Shown here one piece after another: positions 56,470 to 64,000 of a DNA stretch of 64,000 bases (position 1 is its first letter; every line of letters begins with the position of its first letter). The notes below the pieces were generated by a model. It worked only from the letters and a program-made list of their open reading frames with translations, made no database searches and was not told the DNA's origin. Both the position numbers and the translations under genes were made by a program. Where the stretch lies: the NCBI GenBank assembly GCA_963747345.1, contig CAVVFA010000008.1, forward strand, positions 1 through 64,000, in the 5' to 3' direction. This stretch comes from GCA-2746795 sp963747345 (GTDB taxonomy: Bacteria > Chloroflexota > Anaerolineae > Promineifilales > Promineifilaceae).

Positions 56470-57217
56470 TTACGCTGCTTCCATCGCAGCAATCGCTTCG
56501 TCGCTGATTTCCAGCGTCGAATAGACATTTTGCACATCATCCAGGTCTTCGATCTTCTCAATGAAGCCCATCACCTGAATCGTCGCCTGAGGATCTAGTT
56601 CAACAGTCGCATTTGGATCATAAACGACATTTGCTTCATCAACATGGAAACCAGCTTTCCGCACGGCATCACGTACCGTCAGCAAAAGCATCCATCTCTA
56701 CAAAAATTTCCGCAGTTTCGTCAAATTGAACATCATCCGCGCCAGCTTCAGCCGCCGTCATAAACAGTTCATCTTCATCAATATCACCGCTGACTGCGAT
56801 GTAGCCCTTGCGCGTAAACTGCCAGGCTACAGAACCAGAATCCGCCATATTGCCGCCAAATTTATTGACAACATGACGCACATCGGCAATCGCTCGGTTC
56901 TTGTTGTCGGTAACAGCTTCAATCAAAATACCAATACCATTGGGGCCATACACCTCATACATCAGTTCAAACAGTTCGCCACCTTCCAATTCGCCCGTGC
57001 CCCGTTTAATGGCACGTTCGATATTGTCTTTGGGCATATTGGCTGCTTTTGCATTATCAATGGCAAGCCCCAATGCATTATTAGACTCTGGGTCACCGCC
57101 CCCTGCACGAGCTGCAATGGTTATTTCTTTTGCTATACGGGTGAAAATTTTGCCACGTTTTTTATCAACGGCCGCTTTCTTGTGTTTGATAGTCGACCAT
57201 TTTGAATGTCCAGACAT
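56470..57217 (-). CDS. yebC: YebC/PmpR family protein, one frame break
   Basis: About 248 residues. The conserved start is MSGHSKWSTIKHKKAAVDKK, then IFTRIAKEITIAARAGGGDP, NMPKDNIERAIKRGTGEL, YEVYGPNGIGILIEAVTDN and FTRKGYIAV. The C-terminal part is in the next frame after a break near 56685. YebC proteins act as regulators, and some relieve ribosome stalling at prolines. It is first in yebC-ruvC-ruvA; GGAGAG precedes the ATG. Confidence 0.95.
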
Positions 57218-57293
57218 TTCTACTCTCCAAAAAAAATTCTAATCGAGCACGAATTATAACACACCATGCAGATGGATCATGCATTCCTATCTT

Positions 57294-58627
57294 TCATTTT
57301 TCTGAACTGATTCTGGTGCTTGCCCAGGGAAAAGAATCGCGCATCAATTCTGGTGCATATTGTTGAACCATTTCACTGCTGATGGCTTTGTTTTGGCATA
57401 TTTCCTGGTAAAGACGACCACTGTTACGCATCGTGCGTTCTTGCGTCTCAGGATTCATGCGCTATCAAGCCAAACCGCTGTGTCCAGCCTCGATCCCATT
57501 CAAAGTTATCGACCAAACTCCAATGATAATAACCCATCACCGGAAAACAAAAACTAATCGCCCGCCATATTTCCCGCAAATGTGTCAGCAAAAAGCCAGG
57601 TCGGAGCGCATCTGCCTGATCCGGCACACCATTTTCCGTGATATAAATCGGTTTTTTATACTTTTTCACCCGCTTAATCACCTGAAACAGCCCAGACGGA
57701 TACACTTCCCCATAATTCCCATCACTGACGACGGCCTCATCTCCCCAGTCATGCGAGATAAATTCTTTCCCTGGCGGAAACTTGACATAAAACCGAGTGT
57801 AATAATTAAGACCAATAAAGTCGTAGGAGCCAGCCAGGTTTTTGATGGTATGGTTGCCAAACGGCCGTTTTACCTTCCCCGTCGCCATACTTTCCAACCA
57901 ACTATCATTAAACAGCCAATCCACCCGCTTTGCCCACCACGTAGACAGCGCACCGCTGCCCGGAGCTGCCTGGAAAACAGGCATATTTTTCGCCATACCC
58001 ACTTGCACTTCAGGATAAGCATCCTTAATCGTATGGTAGGCAACGGCATGACATTGCAGCATATGGTTCACCGCAGAAAACCCAGCCCGCATCCCGCGCT
58101 GCTTCGGCTCCGGAAAATCATCCGAAAAATAGCGCATAAACGCATACACCATCGGCTCATTCAACGTAATCCACTTTGGCACCAAATTACCAAGAGCAGC
58201 ATACAACCCTCGCTGTATACCGTTGAAAATACTCAACAATAATATCTGAGGAAAAATCTCCCTTCTCCACCAACCACATTGGGTTTGAAAAATGATGAAG
58301 CGACACCATTGGCTCAATGCCCCGTTCATGCATCGCCTGCAAAATCTCACGGTAGCGATCTAACACATCATAATCAAAAACACTCGGTTCCGGCTCCACT
58401 CGACTCCATTCAATCGACATACGATGGGCATTAGTCCCCATTTCTGCCGCCCGATCCAAATCCGCTTCCGCATTCTCCCACCAGTCACAAGCAAGTCCCG
58501 ATTTATGATTATGCAAAATACGGCCGTTCTCCTGCTCCCAAGCCCACCAATCATTATTCCTATTATTCCCCTCAACCTGATGTGAAGCCGTCACCGTCCC
58601 CCACAAAAAATCAGGCGGAAAAATCAT
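57294..58627 (-). CDS. GH1 beta-glucosidase-type enzyme, two frame breaks
   Basis: Retaining glycosidase of family 1, about 444 residues. The opening is IFPPDFLWGTVTASHQVEG; the acid/base Glu is in KWITLNEPMVYA; the nucleophile Glu is in KPIYITENGVPD; late motifs are MGYYHWSLVDNFEW and RFGLI. Breaks lie near 58200 and 57465; after the latter PETQERTMRNSGRLYQEIC continues to the stop at 57294. No signal peptide, so it acts inside the cell on short beta-glycosides. I prefer ATG 58627 over 58651. Confidence 0.92.
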
Positions 58628-58885
58628 CTTTGCCTTAACCACAATACCCACTCCATCCTTTCAGCCTACACCCCAAAAATCAAAAAAAGAACCAATCATC
58701 TATCCAAAAATTCGATACTCCCCGCTCATCATTATCCAAAATTGGACACGTCCCACATTATATCAAAATCCTCGCAAACGATTGCATCACTGGTTTTGAC
58801 AAGGGAAATCGCTTATGGTAAGCTTCGGCAACACGAGCAAGTGCATTACTTTATTCCTAAATTATGTAATTTCAACGTATAACTA

Positions 58886-58914
58886 TTGGTGATTGAAGCG
58901 CCTCTTGTTATACT
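58886..58914 (+). promoter_or_regulatory. Putative promoter of the V4R gene
   Basis: TTGGTG (58886-58891), a 17-base spacer and TATACT (58909-58914), 44 bases before the GTG start. The rest of the 330-bp divergent gap (58628-58957) shows no other feature. Confidence 0.5.
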
Positions 58915-58957
58915 AAAAGTCATTCTACCGCTTTGCAATAATTGTTCGGAGGTTGTC

Positions 58958-59593
58958 GTGAAAGATTTAGTACCTATGAGTGGCTATTACTACCCCAATA
59001 GAATGGCACGCATTATGTTAATTTCTCTTGAAGAAGTTATGGGGCGTAACGGGCTAAATGCATTATTAAACTTAATCGACATGCGTTCTTTCATCACAGA
59101 TCTTCCCCCTGATAATCTGGAAAAAGAATTCGATTTCGCTCACTTTTCTAACCTGAATCGTGGCTTAGAAGATATTTACGGACCTCGTGGCGGCCGTGGC
59201 CTGGCTTTACGTGGTGGACGTGCCACTTTCTCCCGTGGTCTGAAACAATTTGGCGCATTAGCTGGTGTAGGCGATTTAGCGTTTAAAGTCTTCCCGTTAC
59301 AGACCAAACTAAAAATAGGTCTGCCCGCAGTGGCCCGTATCTTCACCCAGTTTAGCGATCAAACCAGTCGAATTGAAGAATTCGATGACCATTATCTGTA
59401 TTATATTGATCGCTGTTCTATGTGCTGGGGGATTAAGTCGGATCATGAAATTTGTCATATCGCCATCGGTATCTTGCAAGAAACACTCCGATGGATAAGT
59501 GGTGGCCTGGAATTCCGTGTCAATGCAGTTGAATGCATCGGTATGGGAGCAAAAGTCGGTGTTATTCGCATCGACAAAGAACCGATCAAATAA
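58958..59593 (+). CDS. V4R-domain protein
   Basis: The 212-residue protein starts at GTG with GGAGG five bases upstream. The C-terminal part fits the 4-vinyl-reductase (V4R) ligand-binding domain: Cys-rich YIDRCSMCWGIKSDHEICHI followed by LQETLRWISGGLEFRVNAVE and CIGMGA. V4R domains bind small hydrophobic ligands, often ahead of transcription regulators. A glycine/arginine-rich patch (GPRGGRGLALRGGRATFSRG) near residue 85 is unusual. The response regulator 110 bp downstream is a likely partner. Confidence 0.75.
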   Translation: MKDLVPMSGYYYPNRMARIMLISLEEVMGRNGLNALLNLIDMRSFITDLPPDNLEKEFDFAHFSNLNRGLEDIYGPRGGRGLALRGGRATFSRGLKQFGALAGVGDLAFKVFPLQTKLKIGLPAVARIFTQFSDQTSRIEEFDDHYLYYIDRCSMCWGIKSDHEICHIAIGILQETLRWISGGLEFRVNAVECIGMGAKVGVIRIDKEPIK

Positions 59594-59703
59594 ATCATAT
59601 GTAGTTATCAACTGAATCCCTGGCTTGGTTAACATCCACGATGATTAAAGTGGTTGATGCTGCTTGAAATTTTATTTATAGATTTCACCCAAGGAAGTTT
59701 GTA

Positions 59704-60570
59704 GTGGCTGAAGGGAAAAAAGAAAACAAAATCTTCATTGTGGAAGATGATGTCGATTTAGCGGAAATGTTGACCGCCTATTTTCGTGCACAAGGTTATG
59801 ATGTTGCCAACGCTATGCGCGGTGAAGAAGCCGTTGAAGCGATTTTAGCTGATGTGCCAGATGTAGCCGTTTTAGACATCCGTCTACCTGATATCGATGG
59901 GTATGAAGTTTGCCGACGGCTACGTCGCACCCGCCGTGCTCAAAATATCCCCATCATCTTTTTAACCGAAAAACGCGAACGCGAAGATAAATTGGCTGGT
60001 TTGGAGTTAGGTGCAGTTGATTACATCACCAAACCATTCGACATCCAGGAACTGCGCTTAAGAGTGAGAAATGCTTTGCGCCGAGCACGGTTGAACACGC
60101 TGGTTAATCCTGTAACGAATTTACCAGAAGGGATGCTTGTCCGGGAAAAACTAGATCAAATGGTGCGCCAACCAAGCTGGGGGGTTGTTTTAGCTGGCAT
60201 TCGGGGCTTGGATAAATTCCGGAATCGCTTTGGCTTTGTAGCCGCCGATGATGTCTCACGAGCCGTCACCCTCATGATTGCCAATGCCGTACAAGAAACT
60301 GGCAGCAGTGAAGATTTTATTGGTCACACAGATTCTGGGGATTTTGTCATTATCACGACACCAGATCGCTGCAAGAAAATTGCTGAACGCTGTCTAGTTC
60401 GCCTTCAACCCTCTATTCAATATTTCTACCCAGCTTTGGAAAGACAACGCTTACATGAACTGCCAGATTCAGAAAAACTCATGGTGCGCGTGGCTAATAT
60501 CTCGTCCAGAGAACATGACTTCACAGATATGGAAACGCTATTTTCAGCGTTGGAGAAACGTTCAGCTTAA
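59704..60570 (+). CDS. Response regulator with degenerate GGDEF domain
   Basis: The 288-residue protein starts at GTG with AAGGAAG upstream. The receiver (about 8-125) has IVEDDVDLAEML, phospho-Asp in VAVLDIRLPDIDGYEV, Thr in IIFLTEK and Lys in YITKPFDIQEL. The second domain (about 140-280) has the GGDEF fold outline, but the active-site loop reads H-T-D-S-G-D-F-V, so it is probably not a cyclase. It may be a receptor or dimer module. It follows the V4R gene. Confidence 0.82.
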   Translation: MAEGKKENKIFIVEDDVDLAEMLTAYFRAQGYDVANAMRGEEAVEAILADVPDVAVLDIRLPDIDGYEVCRRLRRTRRAQNIPIIFLTEKREREDKLAGLELGAVDYITKPFDIQELRLRVRNALRRARLNTLVNPVTNLPEGMLVREKLDQMVRQPSWGVVLAGIRGLDKFRNRFGFVAADDVSRAVTLMIANAVQETGSSEDFIGHTDSGDFVIITTPDRCKKIAERCLVRLQPSIQYFYPALERQRLHELPDSEKLMVRVANISSREHDFTDMETLFSALEKRSA

Positions 60571-60646
60571 GTCGTGGTTCCGTCTCCATTTTTTGCTAAA
60601 ATTGATAATTGAATAGTATTAGAGTCTATTCAAACATAATCATTCT

Positions 60647-60676
60647 AATCAGGGCTAGTGATAGCCCTGATTTTGT
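60647..60676 (+). terminator. Intrinsic terminator
   Basis: AATCAGGGCTA pairs perfectly with TAGCCCTGATT across GTGA, followed by TTGTTT. It overlaps a GTG at 60658 and so argues for the ATG 60685 start of the next gene. Confidence 0.85.
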
Positions 60677-60684
60677 TTATACCT

Positions 60685-63495
60685 ATGAAACGACTTCGCC
60701 CCTATTGGGCAGATTTTTTAATCATTCTTGGTTTTTTGCTGCTGCCTATTTTGCTATATGGTTCGGTGACGCTGGGCAACAAAACGATGCTGCCCGCAGA
60801 CAATTTGTTCCAATGGGCACCGTGGCAGCAAGCGGCCGCCACGTTTGACGCACAACTTCCTCAAAATCACCTCATTACTGACCTGGTCATCGAAAATTAC
60901 GTCTGGAAAAAGTTTGTAGCCGACAGTGTGCAAGCTGGCGAAATTCCGTTGTGGAATCCGAACTTGTTTGCGGGTGTGCCATTTTTGGCGGCGGGGCAAC
61001 ATTCTGCTTATTACCCTTTTGGTATTTTCTTTTTGATTTTGCCGCTAACGAAGGCGTATGGTTGGTACACGGTTAGTCAATTGTGGCTGGCTGGGCTGCT
61101 AATGTATGTCTTTGGCCGAGTGCTACGGATGCGGCGATCCAGTGCGGCGATTGCGGGGTTGGTGTTTCAGGGATCGGCATTTTTGGTGATTAGTGCGGCC
61201 GTTTTCCCCATGATTATTGGGGCGGCGGTGTGGCTGCCTTTTTTGCTGGCTTGTATTGAAAAGATTATTGAGGATTCAAGATTAAAGATTGCGTGGGTGG
61301 GCATGGGCGCAATTGCGCTAGGGATGCAAATTTTTGCGGGTCATATTGAGATTACGTATTACACGCTGTTGATTATGGCGATTTATGCGGTGGTTCGTCT
61401 TGGGTATTCCATCATACGTAATCGATCACAATTACGCATCACTCATCAGGCATCACGCATCGTTTTACGGCCGTTTTTATATCTCTGCGGCATGGTTTTC
61501 ATTGGGCTGTTACTGGGGTCGGTACAACTCATCCCCCTCTTCGAGATTGGGCAAGCTAATTTCCGTGAAGGTTCTGCTTCGTTTGAGGAGGTGCAAAGCT
61601 GGGCATTTCCGCCGCGCCGCATTCTCACGCTGGCGCTGCCCAATTTCTTTGGCAATCCCGCGACCCACAGTTACCAAGATGTACTCACGGGTGAACAAGT
61701 TCCTTTTACGGCGGATCGTTACGGCAATCCACGCACCAACAACGAGTGGGGCTTTAAGAATTACGTTGAAGGTGCGATTTATCTGGGCATTTTGCCATTA
61801 TTTTTGGCATTTTTAGGCATTTGGGGAGCGGTGAAGGCAAAAGGAAGAAGGCAGAAGGCAGAAGATGGCATCACGCTTCCTTGTCCTGAGCCGTGTCGAA
61901 GGAAGGCATCACGATCCTTCCATACCTGGTTCTTCGTAGGACTGAGCTTCTTTTCAGTCGCCTTTATTTTTGGCACGCCGTTGTATGGGCTTTTGTATTA
62001 TGGCCTGCCGTTTATTAACCAGTTGCACACACCTTTCCGCTGGGTTTTTCCGCTGACGGTGTGTGTGGCGGCACTGGCTGGGTTTGGTGTTGATTATTTG
62101 GCAACGACGCGCCAATGGCCGGCGTGGGCAGATTGGCAGGCATTTAAGCAAGCGCAAAAAGGGGAATCGGAAACGGCCGTTATCTTTGCCAGTGAGTCGT
62201 CAACACCAAAATGGATACAGCCTTTGTTCTTATGGGGCACACCCTCACTGATTACGGGGTTAGCAAGTCTCGCATTTTGGGGCGGGTTGCTTCTTTTAGC
62301 TGGCTTATTTGTCTCACGCTGGCTGTATCCGCAGATTGAGCCGATGATGGAACGTGTCTTTTTAGGCATGGCATTGGCCGACACCGCCTTTGACAGCACG
62401 ATTGCATTTTACAGTTACCAGTTCCGGCAGTTCTTCATTTTAGGGTTGATGTTGGTAGCCTCCGGTGTGGTGCTGCGCGTGAGCCGCTGTCCGATTTTCT
62501 TTCCAGTGCCTGGGGTGGGTAAACGGCCGTTATATCTCTTGCTCGCCGCTATTGTCATCATCCTGGACGTGCTGCTCGCTAATTATGGCTTCAACGCCTC
62601 CGTCGATCCGGCGCTGCTGGCCTACAAGCCAGAAATGGTGCAGTGGTTGGAAGAACAACCGGGTGAATGGCGGCTGACCAGCTTCAATCCCAACGGCGAC
62701 ATCCCCTTCAACGCCAACTCTGGCTGGCTCTACAATTTCCAAGATATTCGCGGCTACGACTCCATCATTCCCAAGCAGTACACCGAATACATGGCCGCCA
62801 TCGAGCCGCAAAACGCGCTGCTCTACAACCGCATCCAACCCATCGCCAACTGGGAGTCGCTCAACTCTCCCCTGCTCGATGTGCTGACCGTGAAATACGT
62901 CATCACCAGCGAGACCATCGACCTGCCCAAATTTACGCTGGCGTGGGAAGGTGAAGGGGTGCGGATTTACGAGAATCTGGGTGTGGCGCCGAGAGCGTAT
63001 ACCTTGCCTGTGTCGGCAACGGCCGTTGTGGATGATGCCCTCACCGCCATGCAAGAACTAGACCCACGGCAGTATGTGGTGATTGAGAGTGGCGATTGGG
63101 AGATTAGAGATTCTGCTCGTCAACCCAATCTCCAATCTCCAATCTCTAATCTCCTTACGCCGGCCACCATCGACCAGTACGGCAGCAGCGAAGTCATCCT
63201 CACCGCCAGCACAGACGAACCCGCCTGGCTCATTTTGAATGACAGCTACTTCCCTGGCTGGAAAGCCTTTGTGCGCCCCGCCGGAACCGGCGAAGACCAG
63301 GAAAAGCAGGTTGATGTGGTGCTGGTCAACGGCAACTTCCGGGGCATCCTGCTCGAAGAAGCGGGCGACTGGACAGTACGCTACAAATACAGTCCCACCA
63401 GCTTCCAGTTGGGCGGACTTGCCAGCTTTATGGGTCTTATCATCCTCATGTTTGTGGGATTGGTATGGGTGTGGCGCACTGCTTGTCCATCCTGA
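60685..63495 (+). CDS. YfhO-type large membrane protein
   Basis: About 936 residues with a dozen or more hydrophobic helices in the first two thirds and a soluble C-terminal domain. YfhO-family signs are FFVGLSFFSVAFIFGTPLYG, the D-N-L-F-Q-W and EIPLWNPNLFAGVPF motifs of the first loop, and the late FPGWKAFV. The family is tied to lipid-linked sugar transfer; substrate unknown. Four stretches are encoded by dispersed repeats: near 61265 (S-R-L-K-I), 61420-61462 (R-I-T-H-Q-A-S-R-I), 61850-61925 (K-G-R-R-Q-K-A-E-D) and 63095-63153. It is followed by a flippase, so a cell-surface glycan locus may begin here. Confidence 0.8.
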   Translation: MKRLRPYWADFLIILGFLLLPILLYGSVTLGNKTMLPADNLFQWAPWQQAAATFDAQLPQNHLITDLVIENYVWKKFVADSVQAGEIPLWNPNLFAGVPFLAAGQHSAYYPFGIFFLILPLTKAYGWYTVSQLWLAGLLMYVFGRVLRMRRSSAAIAGLVFQGSAFLVISAAVFPMIIGAAVWLPFLLACIEKIIEDSRLKIAWVGMGAIALGMQIFAGHIEITYYTLLIMAIYAVVRLGYSIIRNRSQLRITHQASRIVLRPFLYLCGMVFIGLLLGSVQLIPLFEIGQANFREGSASFEEVQSWAFPPRRILTLALPNFFGNPATHSYQDVLTGEQVPFTADRYGNPRTNNEWGFKNYVEGAIYLGILPLFLAFLGIWGAVKAKGRRQKAEDGITLPCPEPCRRKASRSFHTWFFVGLSFFSVAFIFGTPLYGLLYYGLPFINQLHTPFRWVFPLTVCVAALAGFGVDYLATTRQWPAWADWQAFKQAQKGESETAVIFASESSTPKWIQPLFLWGTPSLITGLASLAFWGGLLLLAGLFVSRWLYPQIEPMMERVFLGMALADTAFDSTIAFYSYQFRQFFILGLMLVASGVVLRVSRCPIFFPVPGVGKRPLYLLLAAIVIILDVLLANYGFNASVDPALLAYKPEMVQWLEEQPGEWRLTSFNPNGDIPFNANSGWLYNFQDIRGYDSIIPKQYTEYMAAIEPQNALLYNRIQPIANWESLNSPLLDVLTVKYVITSETIDLPKFTLAWEGEGVRIYENLGVAPRAYTLPVSATAVVDDALTAMQELDPRQYVVIESGDWEIRDSARQPNLQSPISNLLTPATIDQYGSSEVILTASTDEPAWLILNDSYFPGWKAFVRPAGTGEDQEKQVDVVLVNGNFRGILLEEAGDWTVRYKYSPTSFQLGGLASFMGLIILMFVGLVWVWRTACPS
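63095..63153. repeat. AGATTAG heptad hairpin inside a gene, copy 5
   Basis: GGGAGATTAGAGATT faces CCCAATCTCCAATCTCC and AATCTCTAATCTCC. It is in frame inside the YfhO-type gene and encodes W-E-I-R-D-S-A-R-Q-P-N-L-Q-S-P-I-S-N-L-L. Confidence 0.87.
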
Positions 63496-63502
63496 TGTGG
63501 AG

Positions 63503-64000
63503 ATGACAACCACGCGCAGTCTGGCAAAAAACAGCATGGCCCCGATGGCGCTCAGCCTGTTCAACCGAGGCATCGACTTTGTTTTTGCCATGTTCTATCT
63601 GCGCATCTTTACGCCGGCCGAAGCCGGTAGTTTTGCCATCGCCATCGCCGCGGCCATGTTCTTTGAAATTATTGCCAATTATGGTCTCGATATTCTGCTC
63701 GTGCGGGAAGTATCACAAGATCGCAGTCAGGCCAGCCGGTATTTGCTCAACACCTCGATTTTACGGATTGGTGCAGCTTTTGTGGGCGCTATTCCCGTTA
63801 TCATTTTGATCCAGGCGACCAAACTGTTCAGCAACCCATTCACTACCAGTGAAGTTATCGCCATCGCTTTCATCATGTTGGGCATGTTTTTCTCCGGCAT
63901 ATCCAAGGGTGTCACCAGCATTTTTTACGTCTACGAGAAGGCAGAAATTCCAGCCGCCATGACAACTCTGACCACGATTATCAAAGTGGGACTAGGCGTC
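63503..64000 (+). CDS. Oligosaccharide flippase (Wzx/MATE-like), N-terminal fragment
   Basis: The first 166 codons run to the window edge with no stop. The start is ATG 63503 after TGTGGAG. A short polar start (MTTTRSLAKNSMAPMALSLF) leads into repeated membrane helices: FVFAMFYLRIFTPAEAGSFA, AAAMFFEIIANYGLDILLVR and LGMFFSGISKGVTSIFYVYE. The pattern RIFTPAEAG...NYGLDILLVRE is typical of polysaccharide-export flippases. It is 7 bp after the YfhO-type gene. Confidence 0.82.
   Translation, partial: MTTTRSLAKNSMAPMALSLFNRGIDFVFAMFYLRIFTPAEAGSFAIAIAAAMFFEIIANYGLDILLVREVSQDRSQASRYLLNTSILRIGAAFVGAIPVIILIQATKLFSNPFTTSEVIAIAFIMLGMFFSGISKGVTSIFYVYEKAEIPAAMTTLTTIIKVGLGV

Larger units (their letters stand above)
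946..63027. repeat. AACGGCCGTT palindrome, at least 54 exact copies
   Basis: The 10-bp palindrome is spread over the window (first copy 946-955, last 63018-63027). Almost all copies are inside coding sequence, read as T-A-V (about 33), N-G-R (about 14) or R-P (about 7). About 20 further sites keep the CGGCCG core with one changed flank. It is absent from 2452-8751 and 49730-53540. Confidence 0.95.

Noticed and set aside
57433..58242. 269-codon plus-strand frame opposite the GH1 gene
   Set aside because: Shadow of the glycosidase, which has catalytic motifs on the other strand.

Overview
The window is gene-dense, mid-GC chromosomal DNA from a free-living bacterium. No rRNA, tRNA, phage, insertion-sequence or CRISPR signature was seen. 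The gene set suggests a member of the Chloroflexota (Anaerolineae-like): a complex I membrane-arm run with two NuoM copies, a T-box ahead of a stand-alone AlaX, a nusA-ylxR-infB-rbfA-nrnA-truB-ribF string, and many orphan response regulators. That placement is inference from gene content; no phylogeny was run.

Layout. 1-8.3 kb (minus): nuoA-H-J-K-L-M-M-N, membrane arm only. 8.6-11.4 kb: a winged-helix response regulator, a glutaredoxin, an ECF-type sigma factor with a zinc-finger partner, and DUF427. 11.5-13.3 kb: glucokinase and 6-phosphogluconolactonase. 13.3-23.4 kb (mostly minus): SbcD-like nuclease, secreted kelch protein, ileS, Mrr-like nuclease, an unknown protein, alaX with its T-box. 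23.5-38.9 kb: response regulators, GcvT-like and FAD proteins, an MBL protein, folD, mobA, hemW, a histidine kinase, a CBS protein, a biotin carrier, an M24 peptidase, a lipoprotein glycosidase, an rRNA/tRNA methylase and dnaN. 39-40.3 kb: B3/B4 and DinB proteins. 40.4-47.1 kb: an assimilatory sulfur operon. 47.2-55.1 kb: the nusA-to-ribF translation operon. 55.2-57.2 kb (minus): yebC-ruvC-ruvA. 57.3-64 kb: GH1 glycosidase, V4R sensor, response regulator, a giant YfhO-type membrane protein and a flippase running off the end.

The sulfur operon is the most coherent module: siroheme sulfite/nitrite reductase, a conserved unknown, a TrpD2-like/CobA fusion, APS/PAPS reductase and precorrin-2 dehydrogenase. 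CobA and the dehydrogenase make the siroheme the reductase needs, and CysH makes its sulfite. A roughly 366-nt leader with a good promoter, a cysteine-codon-rich peptide and mutually exclusive hairpins precedes it. I read this as a candidate cysteine attenuator.

Two genome-scale patterns overlie everything. First, the 10-bp palindrome AACGGCCGTT occurs at least 54 times, about once per 1.2 kb, almost always inside genes, where it encodes T-A-V, N-G-R or R-P. Second, most gaps between genes carry a small inverted repeat from one of several families, and members of the same families also sit in frame inside coding sequences. A third pattern is technical: about 40 single-base frame breaks hit even essential genes (ileS, nusA, ribF, nuoL), often at homopolymers, so I treat them as assembly or sequencing indels. 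Split genes are annotated over their full restored extent.
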